This document shows, in pieces, positions 21,934 to 32,681 of a DNA stretch of 64,000 nt. The stretch's first letter is position 1, and each line of letters starts with the position of its first letter. The notes beneath the pieces are model-generated. The model was not told the DNA's origin. It was given only the letters and a program-made list of their open reading frames with translations, and made no database searches. This stretch comes from Progne subis subis (taxonomy: Eukaryota; Chordata; Aves; Passeriformes; Hirundinidae): NCBI GenBank assembly GCA_022316685.1, contig JAKJHU010001545.1, positions 1-64,000 of the forward strand, written 5' to 3'. A program made the position numbers and the translations under genes.

Positions 21934-22594
21934 TGTCCTGGTTTGGAGGCAGATTTGGGGAAAACCCCTGTATAGGATCCCTCTGGGAAGCAAACCCAAG
22001 TGGCCCTTCCCTACAACCAGTCCAAAAAAAAAAAACCTCTTTGGAGAAAAGTGGAAAAAACTATTTTACTAAACAAATAAATTGCATGCAAGTATAAAGA
22101 TGAATAATATGAAACAATAAAACCTCTCCTTCTGAAGTGAGATGGCAAATTGAGAAAGTCCTTGCCGTGGGTGGAGCTCGGCTCTCTCTCAGTCTCTCCT
22201 CAGTCCCAGTCCCTCCGGCGCTGCTGGAAAATGCCGAGCTCCAGGCCCCGGTGGGCCGCAGGTGCAGCCCCCAGTGCTCCCCTGGGTTTTCAGTCTAGAG
22301 CAGGTTTAAACAGTTCCAAGAAAAAGGAAAAAAACAGTCCAGGGAACTTCTCTGCCTTTGCTAGCTGAAACTAACTAAAAGCAAAAAAAAAAAAAATCTC
22401 TGTCCTGCAGTCTCTCCAAGCCTCCGCCGAACACCCGTCCGCAGAAGAATGTGGAGGAGTCAGGCAGTTTTCTCAAAACAAACTCTGCGCTTCTCCTTGC
22501 TCTTAGAACCAGTCTGAAAGGCACAGGACTCAATATACAGCACAAACAGAACAGACGATTGGGGATACAAGCATCATAAAGTTACCCTAGGACA
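21934..22594 (-). mobile_element. 3' LTR of provirus B (LTR family A)
   Basis: The plus strand reads TGTCCTGGTTTGGAGG at the left and CCCTAGGACA at the right, the mirror image of the provirus A LTRs. Its left edge interrupts exon B3 of the cassette gene. The purine tract GGGATAAGGGGAGGAA lies directly outside (22610-22595, minus). Confidence 0.9.
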
Positions 22595-22642
22595 TTCCTC
22601 CCCTTATCCCATATCATCAATTTACTAAATCTAATATATACT

Positions 22643-23048
22643 TGTTACCCTGGTTTTTCTGAATTTTTTAATTAGCCTTTTGAATTTCATAATGGAGTCA
22701 GATCTTTTAGCTCCTGTACAATATTAGAGCACTTTTCTACCTTTCCCACAAGATGTAACAGAAACAAATCCTTTGTTTTTCATTCTTTGTCCTTTGTTTG
22801 CATATTTCTAACCTGAAAAACAACTGTAACTGACAGTTGGTCTGGCCACTGAGGCTGAGGGGTGGAAACCCCAAAAGGCCAATCTTCGACTAGACCCACA
22901 AATGTATAAAAAGTAAAGAATAAACAAAGAGGCTCCCTTCCTCTTCCGCCTCTCTCCGCTCTCGGAGCAGTGAGCTGGAATCTGAAGGACCTCTGCATTG
23001 CAAAGATAACCTTGTCTACACGTGATTGCTTTGTGTGTCTCGGTGACA
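22643..23048 (+). mobile_element. Solo LTR (406 bp) nested in provirus B
   Basis: It starts TGTTACC, ends GGTGACA, and is flanked on both sides by the 6-bp duplication TATACT (22637-22642 and 23049-23054). Provirus A has the uninterrupted sequence at this place. A TATA box, TATAAAAAG, lies at 22905-22913, and AATAAA follows at 22919-22924. A 6-bp duplication is typical of class II (betaretrovirus-like) and alpharetrovirus integrases, so this LTR belongs to a different ERV class from its host. Confidence 0.9.
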
Positions 23049-23167
23049 TATACTCTAGCTCTACACACACATACATCTATATAAAAACAACATGCAATAT
23101 ACAGCTACATACAGTGGCAGTACCATTCAGCACACAGCGATAATTACACACGGTTCTCACCCAACAA

Positions 23168-24190
23168 TCAATCTCCCTGGGGTACACATCGTGTGGTTCC
23201 ATCTTTCTGCATTACCCACCATGTGCAGCCTGGTCCCTGAGCAAAGACAATCCCACGGATGGGATCCTCTGTACTTGAAGCAGAATTGATCCAAACGGTC
23301 TTCCCTAACAAACCTCTTACATGTACTACTGGGACTTTCTCTCCATCTACTGTATGTAGGGGCTCAGATTGGGCAGGGCCTGCTCGGTTGGTGGAACCTC
23401 GGGTGTTCACTAACCAGGTGGCCTTTGCTAAATTAATCTCCCAGTTCTTGAAAATCCCCCCACCCAGTGCCTTCAAAGTGGTTTTAAGCAGGCCATTGCA
23501 CCGTTCAACTTTCCCGGCTGCTGGCGCATGATAAGGAATATGGTACACCCACTCAATGCCATGTTCTCTAGCCCAGGTGTTTATAAGGCTGTTCTTGAAA
23601 TGAGTCCTGTTGTCAGACTCAATCCTCTCAGGGGTACCATGTCTCCACAGGATTTTCTTTTCAAGGCCCAGGATGGTGTTCCGGGCAGTAGCATGAGACA
23701 CAGGGTAGGTCTCCAACCATCCAGTGGTGGCTTCCACCATGGTCAGCACATAGCGCTTGCCTTGGCGGGTTTGGGGAAGGGTGATGTAGTCAATCTGCCA
23801 GGCTTCCCCGTACTTATATTTGGACCATTGCCCGCCATACCATAGGGGCTTCACCTGCTTGGCCTGTTTGATGGTAGCACACATCTCAACAGTCATGGAT
23901 AACCTGAGGAAATACTGTCCATGGTTAGATCCACCCCTCGGTCTCTGTGCCCACTTATAGGTGGCATCTCTGCCCTGATGGCCTGAGGCATCATGGGCCC
24001 ATCGAGCTAGGAACAACTCTCCCTTGTGTTCCCAATCTAAGTCTATCTTTGACACCTCTATCTTTGCAGCTTGATCTACCTGCTCGTTGTTTTGGTGCTC
24101 CTCATTAGCCCCACTCTTGGGGACATGGGCATCTACATGACAGACTTTGACAGGTAGCTTCTCTACCCGAGTGGCAATGTCCTTCACTCA
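23168..24190 (-). pseudogene. pol: Integrase of provirus B
   Basis: A frame of about 340 residues holds the zinc-binding N-terminus and the D,D-35-E core. The catalytic words are QIDYITLP, IESDN and GKVERCNG. The HHCC region is damaged. The first cysteine of the CETC word seen in A and D is lost, and a local frameshift replaces the residues before it (about 23880-23950). The C-terminus runs close to the 3' noncoding region with no env after it. Confidence 0.85.
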
Positions 24191-25800
24191 TCAACAGCCA
24201 GATTGGCTTTCCCCTACGCTGCCAATTGGCCTTTTTCCACCTCTTCAGCCATCCCCACAGAGCATTGGCTACCATCCATGAATCAGTATAGAGGTAGAGC
24301 CTCGGCCACCCCTCTCTTTCAGCAATATCCAAGGCCAATTGAACAGCCTTGAGTTCTGCAAGTTGACTTGATCCACCCTCTCCTTCAGTGGCCTCAGCAA
24401 CCTGTCATGTGGGGCTCCACACGGCTGCTTTCCACTTCTGGTTTCATCCTACAATACGACAGGAACCATCAGTGAAAAGGGCATAATGCGTCTCCTCTGC
24501 TGGCAATTGGTTGTATGGTGGAGCCTCTTCAGCCCGTGTCACTTGCTCTTGTTCTTCATCTGTGAGGCCCCAAAATTTTCACCCTCAGGCCAATTGGTAA
24601 TTATTTCCAAAATCCCAGGGCGATTCAGTTTACCCATACGTGCATGCTGCGTAATAAGAGCAATCCACTTGCTCCATGTGGCATCAGTGGCAATGACGGG
24701 TGGAGGGGACCTTCCCTTTGAACATCACCCCAGGCACAGGCAGTCGAGGTGCCAGCAGGAGTTGTGCCTCTGTACCAGTCACCTCCGAGGCGGCTTGAAC
24801 TCCTTCATAGGCAGCCAAGATTTCCTTCTCTGTTGGAGTGTAGTTGGCTTCGGACCCTCTGTAGCTTTGGCTCCAGAATCCCAGTGGCCGCCCCGAGTCT
24901 CCCCAGGCACCTTCTGCCAAAGGCTCCAGGACAGGCCATTGTTCCCGGCTGCTGAGTAGAGCACATTCTTCACATCTGGTCCCATCCTGACTGGGCCAAG
25001 GGCTACTGCATGAGCGACCTCCTGCTTGATCTGGGCAAAAGCTTGTTGCTGTTCAGGGCCCCAGTGGAAATCGTTCTTTTTGCGGGTGACCAGGTAGAGA
25101 GGGCTCATAATCTGACTATATTCGGGAATATGCATCCTCCAGAACCTATAGCACCTAGGAAAGCTTGTGTCTCCTTCTTACTGGTTGGTGGAGACATTGC
25201 TGTGATCTTGTTGATGACATCAGTAGGAATCTGCTGCTGTCCATCTTGCCACTTTACTCCCAGGAACTGGATCTCATAAGCTCGTCCCTTAACTTTTCTT
25301 GATAGCGAAACTGGCTTCCAGGAGGATCTGGATGATTTCCTTTCCCTTCTCAAAACCTTCCATTGCTGTGTGCCCCCACACAATGATGTCATCAATATAC
25401 TGTAGATGTTCTGGAGCCTCACCCTTTTCCAGTGCAGCCTGGATCAGTCCATGGCAGATGGTGGGGCTGTGTTTCCACCCCTGGGGCAGTTGGTTCCAGG
25501 TGTACTGCACTCCTCTCCACGTGAAGGCAAACTGAGGCCTGCATTCTGCTGCCAGAGGAATGGAGAAAAATGCATTGGCAATGTCAGTTGTGGCATACCG
25601 TTTTGCTGCCTTGGACTCCAGCTCGTACTGGAGCTCCAACATGTCCGGCACAGCAGCACTCAGTGGTGGAGTCACCTCATTCAATGCACCGGTAGTCCAC
25701 AGTCAATCTCCATTCTCCTTCAGATTTTGCGCACAGGCCAAATGGGGCTGTTGAAGGGTGAGTGGGTTTTACTAACCACCCCTTGGCTCTCCAGCTCTTG
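24191..25800 (-). pseudogene. pol: Reverse transcriptase and RNase H of provirus B
   Basis: Pieces in several frames cover the palm (25684-25289, with YIDDIIVWG), thumb and connection (25422-24684) and RNase H (24340-24105). At 24415-24417 an in-frame TGA replaces the CGA of provirus A, and the same TGA is in provirus D. Frameshifts near 25290, 25130 and 24690 and further stops make it inactive. Confidence 0.85.
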
Positions 25801-25807
25801 AATCATC

Positions 25808-26281
25808 TTATGGATGGGAATCACAGCATCTCAAGTTGTTCTGTACTGTCGGCGGTGCACTATAGAAGTGGCAATTGGTACCCGTTTCTCTTGTACTTTC
25901 AAGAGTCCTACTGCAGATGGATTCTCGGACAGTCCAGGCAAGGTGTTCAATTGCCAGATGCCCTCTGTCACTACAGCCGCTATCCTGAATGCCCACCTGA
26001 GTCCTTTCAGGGTCTTTGAAATACCCACTTCGGAGGTAATCTATGCCCAAAGTGCATGGGGCCTCTGGGCTAGTCACAATAGGGTGTTTCTCCCACTCCT
26101 TTCCAGTTAGGCTCACATCTGCTTCCACCAAAGTAAAATCCCGTGATCCCCCTCTCACGCCAGCAATAGAGACAGATTCTGCCCCCACATGTCTTGATGG
26201 GAGTAATGTGCACTGCGCACCAGTATCAACCAAGGCCTCATATCTTTGTGGTTCAGATGTGCCAGGCCAACGAATCCACAC
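25808..26281 (-). pseudogene. pol: Protease region of provirus B
   Basis: This is an open frame of 157 residues with the aspartic-protease active site LVDTGAQCTL near residue 20 and the family word LGIDYLRSGYFKD towards the end. The catalytic Asp is intact here, unlike in provirus D. Start and end are frame limits. The real unit is part of a polyprotein joined to the reverse transcriptase. Confidence 0.8.
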
Positions 26282-26489
26282 AGTCCAAAATACGCGGTTT
26301 TCCCTAGCCTCTACCTGGCTAGAGGCAGGGCCCCTCTAAGCCTGGTTATCCTTCTTTCCTTGAGCATATGTCTTAGAGGTTCCTTTAAGGGGGTCGGACA
26401 TGTCATCATCGTCATACCTGGCAGTTCGGCTACGGGCAACTGAGCCGCTTCCCTTTGGTGGAACTCCCTCTTTGAGTCTTGACTTCCTT

Positions 26490-27926
26490 CAATTCACGCA
26501 CCTGTTGTGCCAGGGCAGCCGTAGATTTTCCATCCCATCTGTTCCTATTTTCTCCGCAATCCGCAGGAAGAACCACAGCTCAGCGCGTGGAGTGTACCCT
26601 CTCTCCCTACCCAGGGAGCGTCTACGTTGGGTACCAGAACCTCTGATCTGCACTGCTGAGATTTGGAGAACATCCTCTCTAATCTCCTCCCTGACTTTCT
26701 TATGATTCTCATCTATCTTATCCTCTAGTTTCTGTAGACGTGTTTCCACAGCTGCGATTCTGGCGTGTGTTGGGCCATGCACAGCATCTGCATATGCTCG
26801 GAGCTTCTTCGCCATATCCAGCACAGTCTCCTCTATGTCCTCCCGCTTCATTACTGCTAAAGCAGAAGCGTATTCTAATGGCCCGAGTCGTATAAGTTTT
26901 CGCCACATCACAGATGTACATGATACCAAGTCTGGGTTCCTAGTGTTTATGTCATCTGAGAAGACCATCTCTGCCACTGCCATTTCTCTCAAGAGTTGAA
27001 TCCCTTGTTCTATGGTCTTCCATGGGGTTTGCTGCATATAGAGATCATCTGCACACAAGTATCTTTCTGCCACACTTCCTAGGACCTATATCCAGAGACT
27101 GCAAGGACTAGCCTCTCTCATCATCTGCTGGTCGATGACTGGATCATGTGACAGGGATCCCAGATGCCTCACTTCAGTGCCATCCAGAATTGTAGCCTCG
27201 CCTGCAGCACCCCAAAGACGGACTAACCAACTAATTATAGATTCATCAGGTTGTCGCCGGTAATCCTTTCTTAGGCCCCGAAGGTCCTTCAGGGAGAAGG
27301 AATCAATATTGGCTTCTGATCCTGTGCTAGAAACTTTGGCTTTCTGATTTTGGTGAAGGTCCTTCTCTTGGGTCATCATCGTCCACTGGTCGATCGGTTT
27401 TTGTGTGAGTGTTTCTTTGCCGGAGCAACTGCCAGGGGCTTAGGCTTACTGTCTGGTTTAGCTGCCGACTCAGGCTCAGGTTCTAGTTTAGCTGCTGGCT
27501 TCATAACTGGGGTGTTGGCTGCAGCCTGAGTGACTGGGGTAGCTGTTGATTTGTATCCCTTCCCCCTGCCTCTGTCTGCTGCCCTACAGTCTCTAGCAAT
27601 GTGCGATAAGCATATGCCAGGGCCCAGCTTACTGCAGCGATCTTTTCCCCCTTAGAGCCATCATGGCACCTCTCTTTCAGGTATTTCCCCAGCTCCACTG
27701 GATTCTGAATTTGTTCCCGTGGAAAATCCCAGACTACAGGGTCAGAGAATTCCTTGAGGAGTTGGCCCATATCCTCCCATTCTCCACACCACTCAGGATT
27801 TCCTCTGCCTGGGTCAGGAGTTTCATCAGCCCCTCTAGAAATCTCAGCCCATATTCTAGAGAAGCTGCAGACTGTATAGAGGAGGCTTACCAGATGACAT
27901 ACCAGAAAGATGGTTCTCTTTAACAC
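26490..27926 (-). pseudogene. gag: gag body of provirus B
   Basis: The frame from 27926 to 27501 begins with a hydrophobic helix (FLVCHLVSLLYTV) and continues with a Trp-rich globular part. A linker and the capsid-like helical part follow (27379-27086 and 27073-26489), with the words KTIEQGIQLLREMAVAE and GYTPRAELWFFL shared with provirus D. Stops and shifts at the linker and near 27080 break it. No zinc knuckle is visible after the capsid-like part. The upstream portion of the same gene lies beyond the nested solo LTR, at 28611-28949. Confidence 0.75.
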
Positions 27927-27932
27927 TCAGGG

Positions 27933-28610
27933 TGTTTGGGGGTAAGTTTTCCTGTGGAATTCCCCCCCACCCCACCCCCCCCCCCCCCAATAAGTTGCTA
28001 GGAGACTAAATACTGATAGTTAAAGGGTGCTCAACCCGGACAAAGGAAGTTTATCACTTAGTTTAGCGGGAGGGAAAGGGTCCCGAGGAGATGAGGGTGG
28101 TGGTCTCTCTGTTCTCGGTTTTCTGCAGAGGACGGTCAGGCAACGAGTAGCTGCATGGAGTCTACAGTTAACGGAGGAGTCTGGTTCCTGGGAATTCTAC
28201 ATCTGTTGGAGTGCCCAGGAATTCGGAGTTTTCTTCGCTGTCCTGATGATTTTGGGTCAGCCCTGGTACAGCCACTGCGGCTTCTCCGGCACTGCCCACT
28301 TCACCTGCCAGGGCACCCCCCGCCTGCTGAGGACAATCCACTGCTTCCAGCCATCAGCGCTGGAGCCTTCCACCATTTGCCCTCGGGGTTCTTGGTTCTG
28401 TTTTACTATTATTATAATTGCTGTTTTTTTATGTCTGTCCTGTTATATTTACTAAGTAAAGGACTGTTATCCTTTCCCATAGCTCTGACTGAAAAGTTTT
28501 TTTTTTAAACCTTCCAAATTATAATAACACGGAGGGAAGGATTTGAATTCCCCATTCCGAGAGAGGCCTGCCTCTTCCCTAGCAGATACCTGTCTTTTCA
28601 AACCAGGACA
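27933..28610 (+). mobile_element. Solo LTR of family D nested in the gag start of provirus B
   Basis: It starts TGTTTGGGGG, ends AACCAGGACA, and is flanked by the 5-bp duplication CAGGG (27928-27932 and 28611-28615). Read in the opposite sense it matches the LTRs of provirus D, including the C/G-run near the edge. It lies antisense to provirus B and splits its gag. Confidence 0.9.
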
Positions 28611-28949
28611 CAGGGGAAACTCAACATTCTCCAACAATGATTCAGCCGATTCAGAGGAGAAGAAGGAAACAAAAGACTGCAACACTTCATCCTCTGCTCC
28701 TCCTCCCACAAACAGGGTGAATAACCATAACCATGACCCATACATAGAAGGAAAAGATCTCAGCACCTTTATAAACTTTCTACAAATTATTATCATTAAA
28801 CCAAGGCCAATAGCTACTCTAATCCGTGTCCCTCTACTGTAAAAACTGCGTATTAGTGACAATATTGGGGCTATCTCTGGATATGCAAATAAACCTAAGG
28901 ACCACAAAGGTATTAAGACCTCAAAGAAGCCTAAGGATCCAAAACACAT
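28611..28949 (-). pseudogene. gag: Hydrophobic N-terminal part of gag, provirus B
   Basis: ATG at 28949 opens a frame with two strongly hydrophobic segments (about residues 5-25 and 45-60) matching 4106-4396 of provirus A. It is interrupted at 28611 by the solo LTR. A stop lies just upstream of the GTG that precedes the ATG. See provirus A for the interpretation. Confidence 0.6.
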
Positions 28950-29039
28950 CAAAGCCCCCACCTAAAGAGACATGAGTTCAAGCAGCATAGTTACTGACTG
29001 CTAAATACTATTCAGTAGAGGGTTTTTCTGCTCTCTCGA

Positions 29040-29058
29040 GCCCCACGTTTGGATGCCA
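29040..29058 (-). promoter_or_regulatory. Primer-binding site of provirus B (decayed lysine-tRNA type)
   Basis: The minus strand reads TGGCATCCAAACGTGGGGC, the provirus D site with one inserted base and a few changes. It is followed by the same CTCGAG word as in A and D. Confidence 0.7.
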
Positions 29059-29065
29059 GGAAGTT

Positions 29066-29683
29066 TGTTCTGGTTTCAGGCAGATTTTGGAGAAATCCTC
29101 CAAGGGCCCCCCCTCTCCTCCCCAACTGGTTCAAGAAAAGACTTCCTCAGAGAGAAGTGGAAAAAACCTGTTTATTAAACAGGCAAAGCACTCCCAGCAC
29201 AATACCCAATGACAAGAGCTTAGTGCTGCTTACGGAGGATAGCAAACTTAAAGAAAGTCTCCTCTTGAAGATCATCACTGTGCTCCACCACTCTCTCTCC
29301 GCTGATGTTGGGAGAAAAGGAGATGTGCAGGGCTGGTCTTGGTGGGGTGGGTCCCCTGTGGAGGCCCCCGGTGCTTCCCCAGGTCCTTAGTCCGGAGAGG
29401 TAGGAACAGTTCCGAGGAGAGGGCAAAAAAGAAAAAAAAGGAAGGAAAAAAGGAAAAAAAAAAAAAAAAAGCTTCAGCTATTCTACAGCGTCTAACTACG
29501 CTAGCACTAAACTAACTAACTGCCGGGAAAAAAAAACAACAGAGCTTCTTTCGTCTTGCCATGTTCCAACTCCCCGCTTCAAGGTCACACCGAGGAGCAG
29601 AGTTTTCCTGGGGAAAAACAAACGCGCTTCCCTCCCCTCTGCACCCAACAGACGATTGGGGGATACACAGTCACCCCAGGACA
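29066..29683 (-). mobile_element. 5' LTR of provirus B (different LTR family)
   Basis: The plus strand starts TGTTCTGGTTTCAGGCAG and ends CACCCCAGGACA. Apart from the edges and short patches it does not align with the LTR at the other end of the same provirus. It contains A-rich runs at 29425-29470. Confidence 0.8.
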
Positions 29684-30240
29684 AACTGCAACATCAGTAA
29701 TTGCTACCATGCCATAGGGTTAAATAGTCTGCTATGTTCACTATTGTTTCAAAGGATTACTTTGATTTCTCCTTGATAATCTGCATCAATTCCTTCTCCC
29801 ATGACATGAACACTTTTCAGGGCCAAGCTCCAGTGAGCAGTTATCAAACCAAAGTGTCCTGGAGGAATCTGAGTTCCTATTCCTGTATTGAAAACTCTCA
29901 TTTGCTTCTGATTTATCCTAATTAATTCCAATGCATGAAGGTCCAGCCCTGCAGCCTCTGGGGTGGCCCTGTCAGGGGCCAACACACCCAGAACAATTTC
30001 CCAGGAAGTCAAAGTCTCACTCTGCATGGCTGTATTTGCAAATTGGGTGCAGCCGTGCACATCCAGGGCTTTCCATTTCCACACTGGGCCCATTGTTAAG
30101 GCTATGGAGAACATCTGTGAGATGGGTTCTCCGTCAGGTCAGGTTCCCATCTCCCCATTTTTTCAACTGCTCTTTCAACTGCCCCTTTATCTGTTCAATC
30201 AATCCTGCAGCTTCTGCATAGTCTGGTACATGACAAATCC
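29684..30240 (-). pseudogene. pol: Class III (ERVL-like) integrase tail and dUTPase
   Basis: Read on the minus strand, 30240 to 30120 resembles the last helix of an integrase core (an AGLIEQIKGQLKEQL word in a shifting frame). The frame 30114-29749 is a dUTPase: motif 1 AGLDLHA, a central [12 protein letters not shown] and motif 3 [14 protein letters not shown]. dUTPase hydrolyses dUTP and keeps uracil out of viral DNA. The order integrase then dUTPase is that of ERVL-type elements. Betaretroviruses have dUTPase before the protease. It is a fragment abutting provirus B with no LTR of its own. Confidence 0.7.
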
Positions 30241-30535
30241 AGCACTTTTAATCAGTGTCTTTTTCACAGGACAGACAAAGCATTCCACATCACAGTATCA
30301 GCAAACGCCATAAAAATTGCCAATTCCATCCCTTCCTCCTTTATTGGTCGTGTACAATCTCACAAAGTTTACCACTGACATTCAGGTCCTGGCCAATGCT
30401 TTTCTGTAGGGTATTTAGTGTTACATCCCTGAGCAGCCAAAGGTGCCAAATCACTATTGTCAGCATTATTTCACATCATTATTTCATATATAAAGATATA
30501 GATATGGATAGAAACATAGATTTAGGTATAGATAG

Positions 30536-30933
30536 TGTAACATGAGGCTGGTGTGTTGGAGACAGACACACGAACAGAATCTTCTTGAGTTCTGACCAAC
30601 AGCCACGATTTATTGCTCCATGCTCCCTTTTAGAGTGAGTTTGAATTTCCTGGGCTTGGGAAGCCTCCTGGTTGGGAATCTCTGCACAGCCCAGATCTCT
30701 GGCCAGTGCTGTGTCTGTATCCAGGGCTTGGATGGGGCTGGCTGAGGTCTTTGTTCCCCTGGGGACTTCTACAACAAACCAGATCAGCGGAATTGTGTCT
30801 GTTATGATCAGACTCATTATGTCCAGCTGTAAACCAGCTGTACCTTGCTACATCTCCTCCCCTGGTTTTTATTAAAATGCAAATTGTCTTCTGTTATCCC
30901 ATTTGCAAGGGCCCTTTTGCAGACAGGGTAACA
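30536..30933 (-). mobile_element. Probable solo LTR
   Basis: The plus strand starts TGTAACATG and ends GGGTAACA. On the minus strand AATAAA lies at about 30613-30608. The ends resemble those of the solo LTR at 22643-23048. Flanking duplications are not apparent (AGATAG on the left, GAAGAC on the right), so the borders are less certain. Confidence 0.5.
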
Positions 30934-31860
30934 GAAGACAGCACGGGGTTAATTTGAAGGAGGTTTTCACAAACTTAATCCTCCTCAGCCAGTGAAGTGT
31001 CCCGTGTACCACTGGAGTTGCAGCACTCACTTCCAGGAGCTGTCAGGCCACATCACAATCCTTCAGGCTAGCATGCCACAGGTTAACTGCTCATGGTTAC
31101 TAATTACAACTTTACACTAAAACAAGAAAACATTCAGCTTTTAAAACTGTGAGAAAAGTCAATTAACAGAAAAACAATTTGTAAACAGCAAAAGCACTCT
31201 GTAAACAAATAGAATCCTCAAATGAACAGTCACTTTGAGAGTCCCAGATCTCCATGAGGTAGGTGAACAAGCTGCTTCCATCCCTGCTCCACACACGGCT
31301 CCACAACGTCTGTTGACAGGCCATCAGGAGAATGCTGCTCGTGCCCTTGGACAGGACGTAAGGTAGGACAGACACATCTGGCAGGTACCCAAAGCGTTCC
31401 AGTGCCCTTGCAAAGCACTCTGCAAGGCTGTACTGTGAGCAAAACGCCATTCAAATTGCTCTGGTGTCACAGACACAAGGTAATTGTTGAAGGATCTCCA
31501 GCATTCAGTTGTAAACACCTGCAACAACATTTGATCATTAACTGTGCAATTAGTTCAAAGACAGTGGGTGCCATCTTTTCTGGTTGATGAGGTAGAAACA
31601 TTCATTCTAGAACGTGCAAAGGATCAGACCAGTGTGTATTCCACTGGCCAATAATACCAGTAGGATGAAAATTAACAGTGAGAATGAGCACAGTGATACA
31701 CACCTCTGGGCATATCCGGTGGACTTGTCTCCTGGTGACAGCTTGCTCCACTGTTTCGAGAGCAGCTTTTGCCTCTGGGGTTCATTTTCTGAGGGAAGTT
31801 AATTCAGTCACCCTTTAGGAGGTCAAATAAAGGTGCTACTTGAGAGTTGGTCAGTCCTAG
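30934..31860. other. Unassigned DNA between ERV fragments
   Basis: Three overlapping minus-strand frames lie at 31530-31163, and I recognise none of them. No LTR edges or tandem arrays are seen. The segment could be host DNA or the decayed interior of the neighbouring class II element. Confidence 0.35.
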
Positions 31861-32681
31861 GTGAGGTCAGACCCAGCTGATGGTACCCAAGAGGTTTTGT
31901 GCGTCGTTTAGAGTTAGAAATTTGATTGAAAATTGAATTGTTTGTGGTGGTATAATCTGTTCATTATTTTGAGTCCCAAATCTTTCCAGGGTGGTTGCTG
32001 CTGCACTTTCTCTGGTGCTGCTTGCAGCCCAAATGTTTTTAATGCTTTCCACAGGCTTGGTTGAATCAGTGAGAGTTCATTTTTGGTTTGGGTTGCAATC
32101 AAAATATCATCCATGTAATGGTTACAGTGTGCCCCTGGAAATTGTTCTCTCACTGATGAGAGTACTGAGCAACAAACCTCTGACAAATTGTGGGGCTGTT
32201 TCCCTTGCCTTGGGGAAGTCCTTTCCATTGAGAACATTGCCCTGGTGCAGCGTTATTAATAGAAGGCACAGTAAAGGCAAACGTTGGGGTATCATCTGGT
32301 GTAAGGGAGTAGTGAAAACAGTCCTTGAAGCCACAATCAGGATGTCCCAGGAGGCAGGAATCACCGCAGGAGATGGCACACCAGGCTGCAACGTGCCCAT
32401 TCTCTCCAGCACGGAACGGATTTTTCTCAGGTCATGGAGTAACCTCCACTTACCACATTTCTTTTTATAACCAATACTGGGGTGTTCCAAGGGCTCATGG
32501 ATGGCTCTGTGTGTCTTTGCACCAGCTGTTCCTGTACCAGGGTTTTTAGGGCATCTACTTTCTCCTTTTTCAGGGACCACTGTGGTACCCACCCTGGCTG
32601 AGTAGTGAGCCATTTTAGAGCCAGTGTGGGATACTTTACACCCTCTAACACAGTGGCCCCTGTCAAAAATCTGTTCCCACC
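31861..32681 (-). pseudogene. pol: Class II (ERVK-like) reverse transcriptase fragment
   Basis: The minus strand gives the start of a betaretrovirus-like reverse transcriptase (32640-32430, with WSLKKEKVDALKTLVQEQ). The finger region KKKCGKWRLLHDLR (about 32465-32425) and the catalytic YMDD in HYMDDILIATQTKN (about 32125-32085) follow, with frameshifts between. YMDD and GKWRLLHDLR are hallmarks of class II. It is cut at 32681 by the 5' LTR of provirus C, and the upstream protease is not found beyond that provirus. Confidence 0.8.

Larger units (their letters stand above)
21934..29683 (-). mobile_element. Provirus B: env-less ERV with mismatched LTRs and nested solo LTRs
   Basis: On the minus strand the order is LTR (29683-29066), primer site, hydrophobic gag start, gag, protease, reverse transcriptase, RNase H, integrase, purine tract and LTR (22594-21934). 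The pol is the same lineage as in A and D. The left LTR is family A. The right LTR has a different sequence with only the edges and some patches alike. Two solo LTRs sit inside (22643-23048 and 27933-28610). The outer flanks (GAAGG on the left, AACTG on the right) do not match. The coding regions carry frameshifts and stops throughout. Confidence 0.85.

Noticed and set aside
31163..31530. Three overlapping minus-strand frames as a possible host exon
   Set aside because: I could match them to no family, and there is no splice-site pattern. Left as unassigned DNA.
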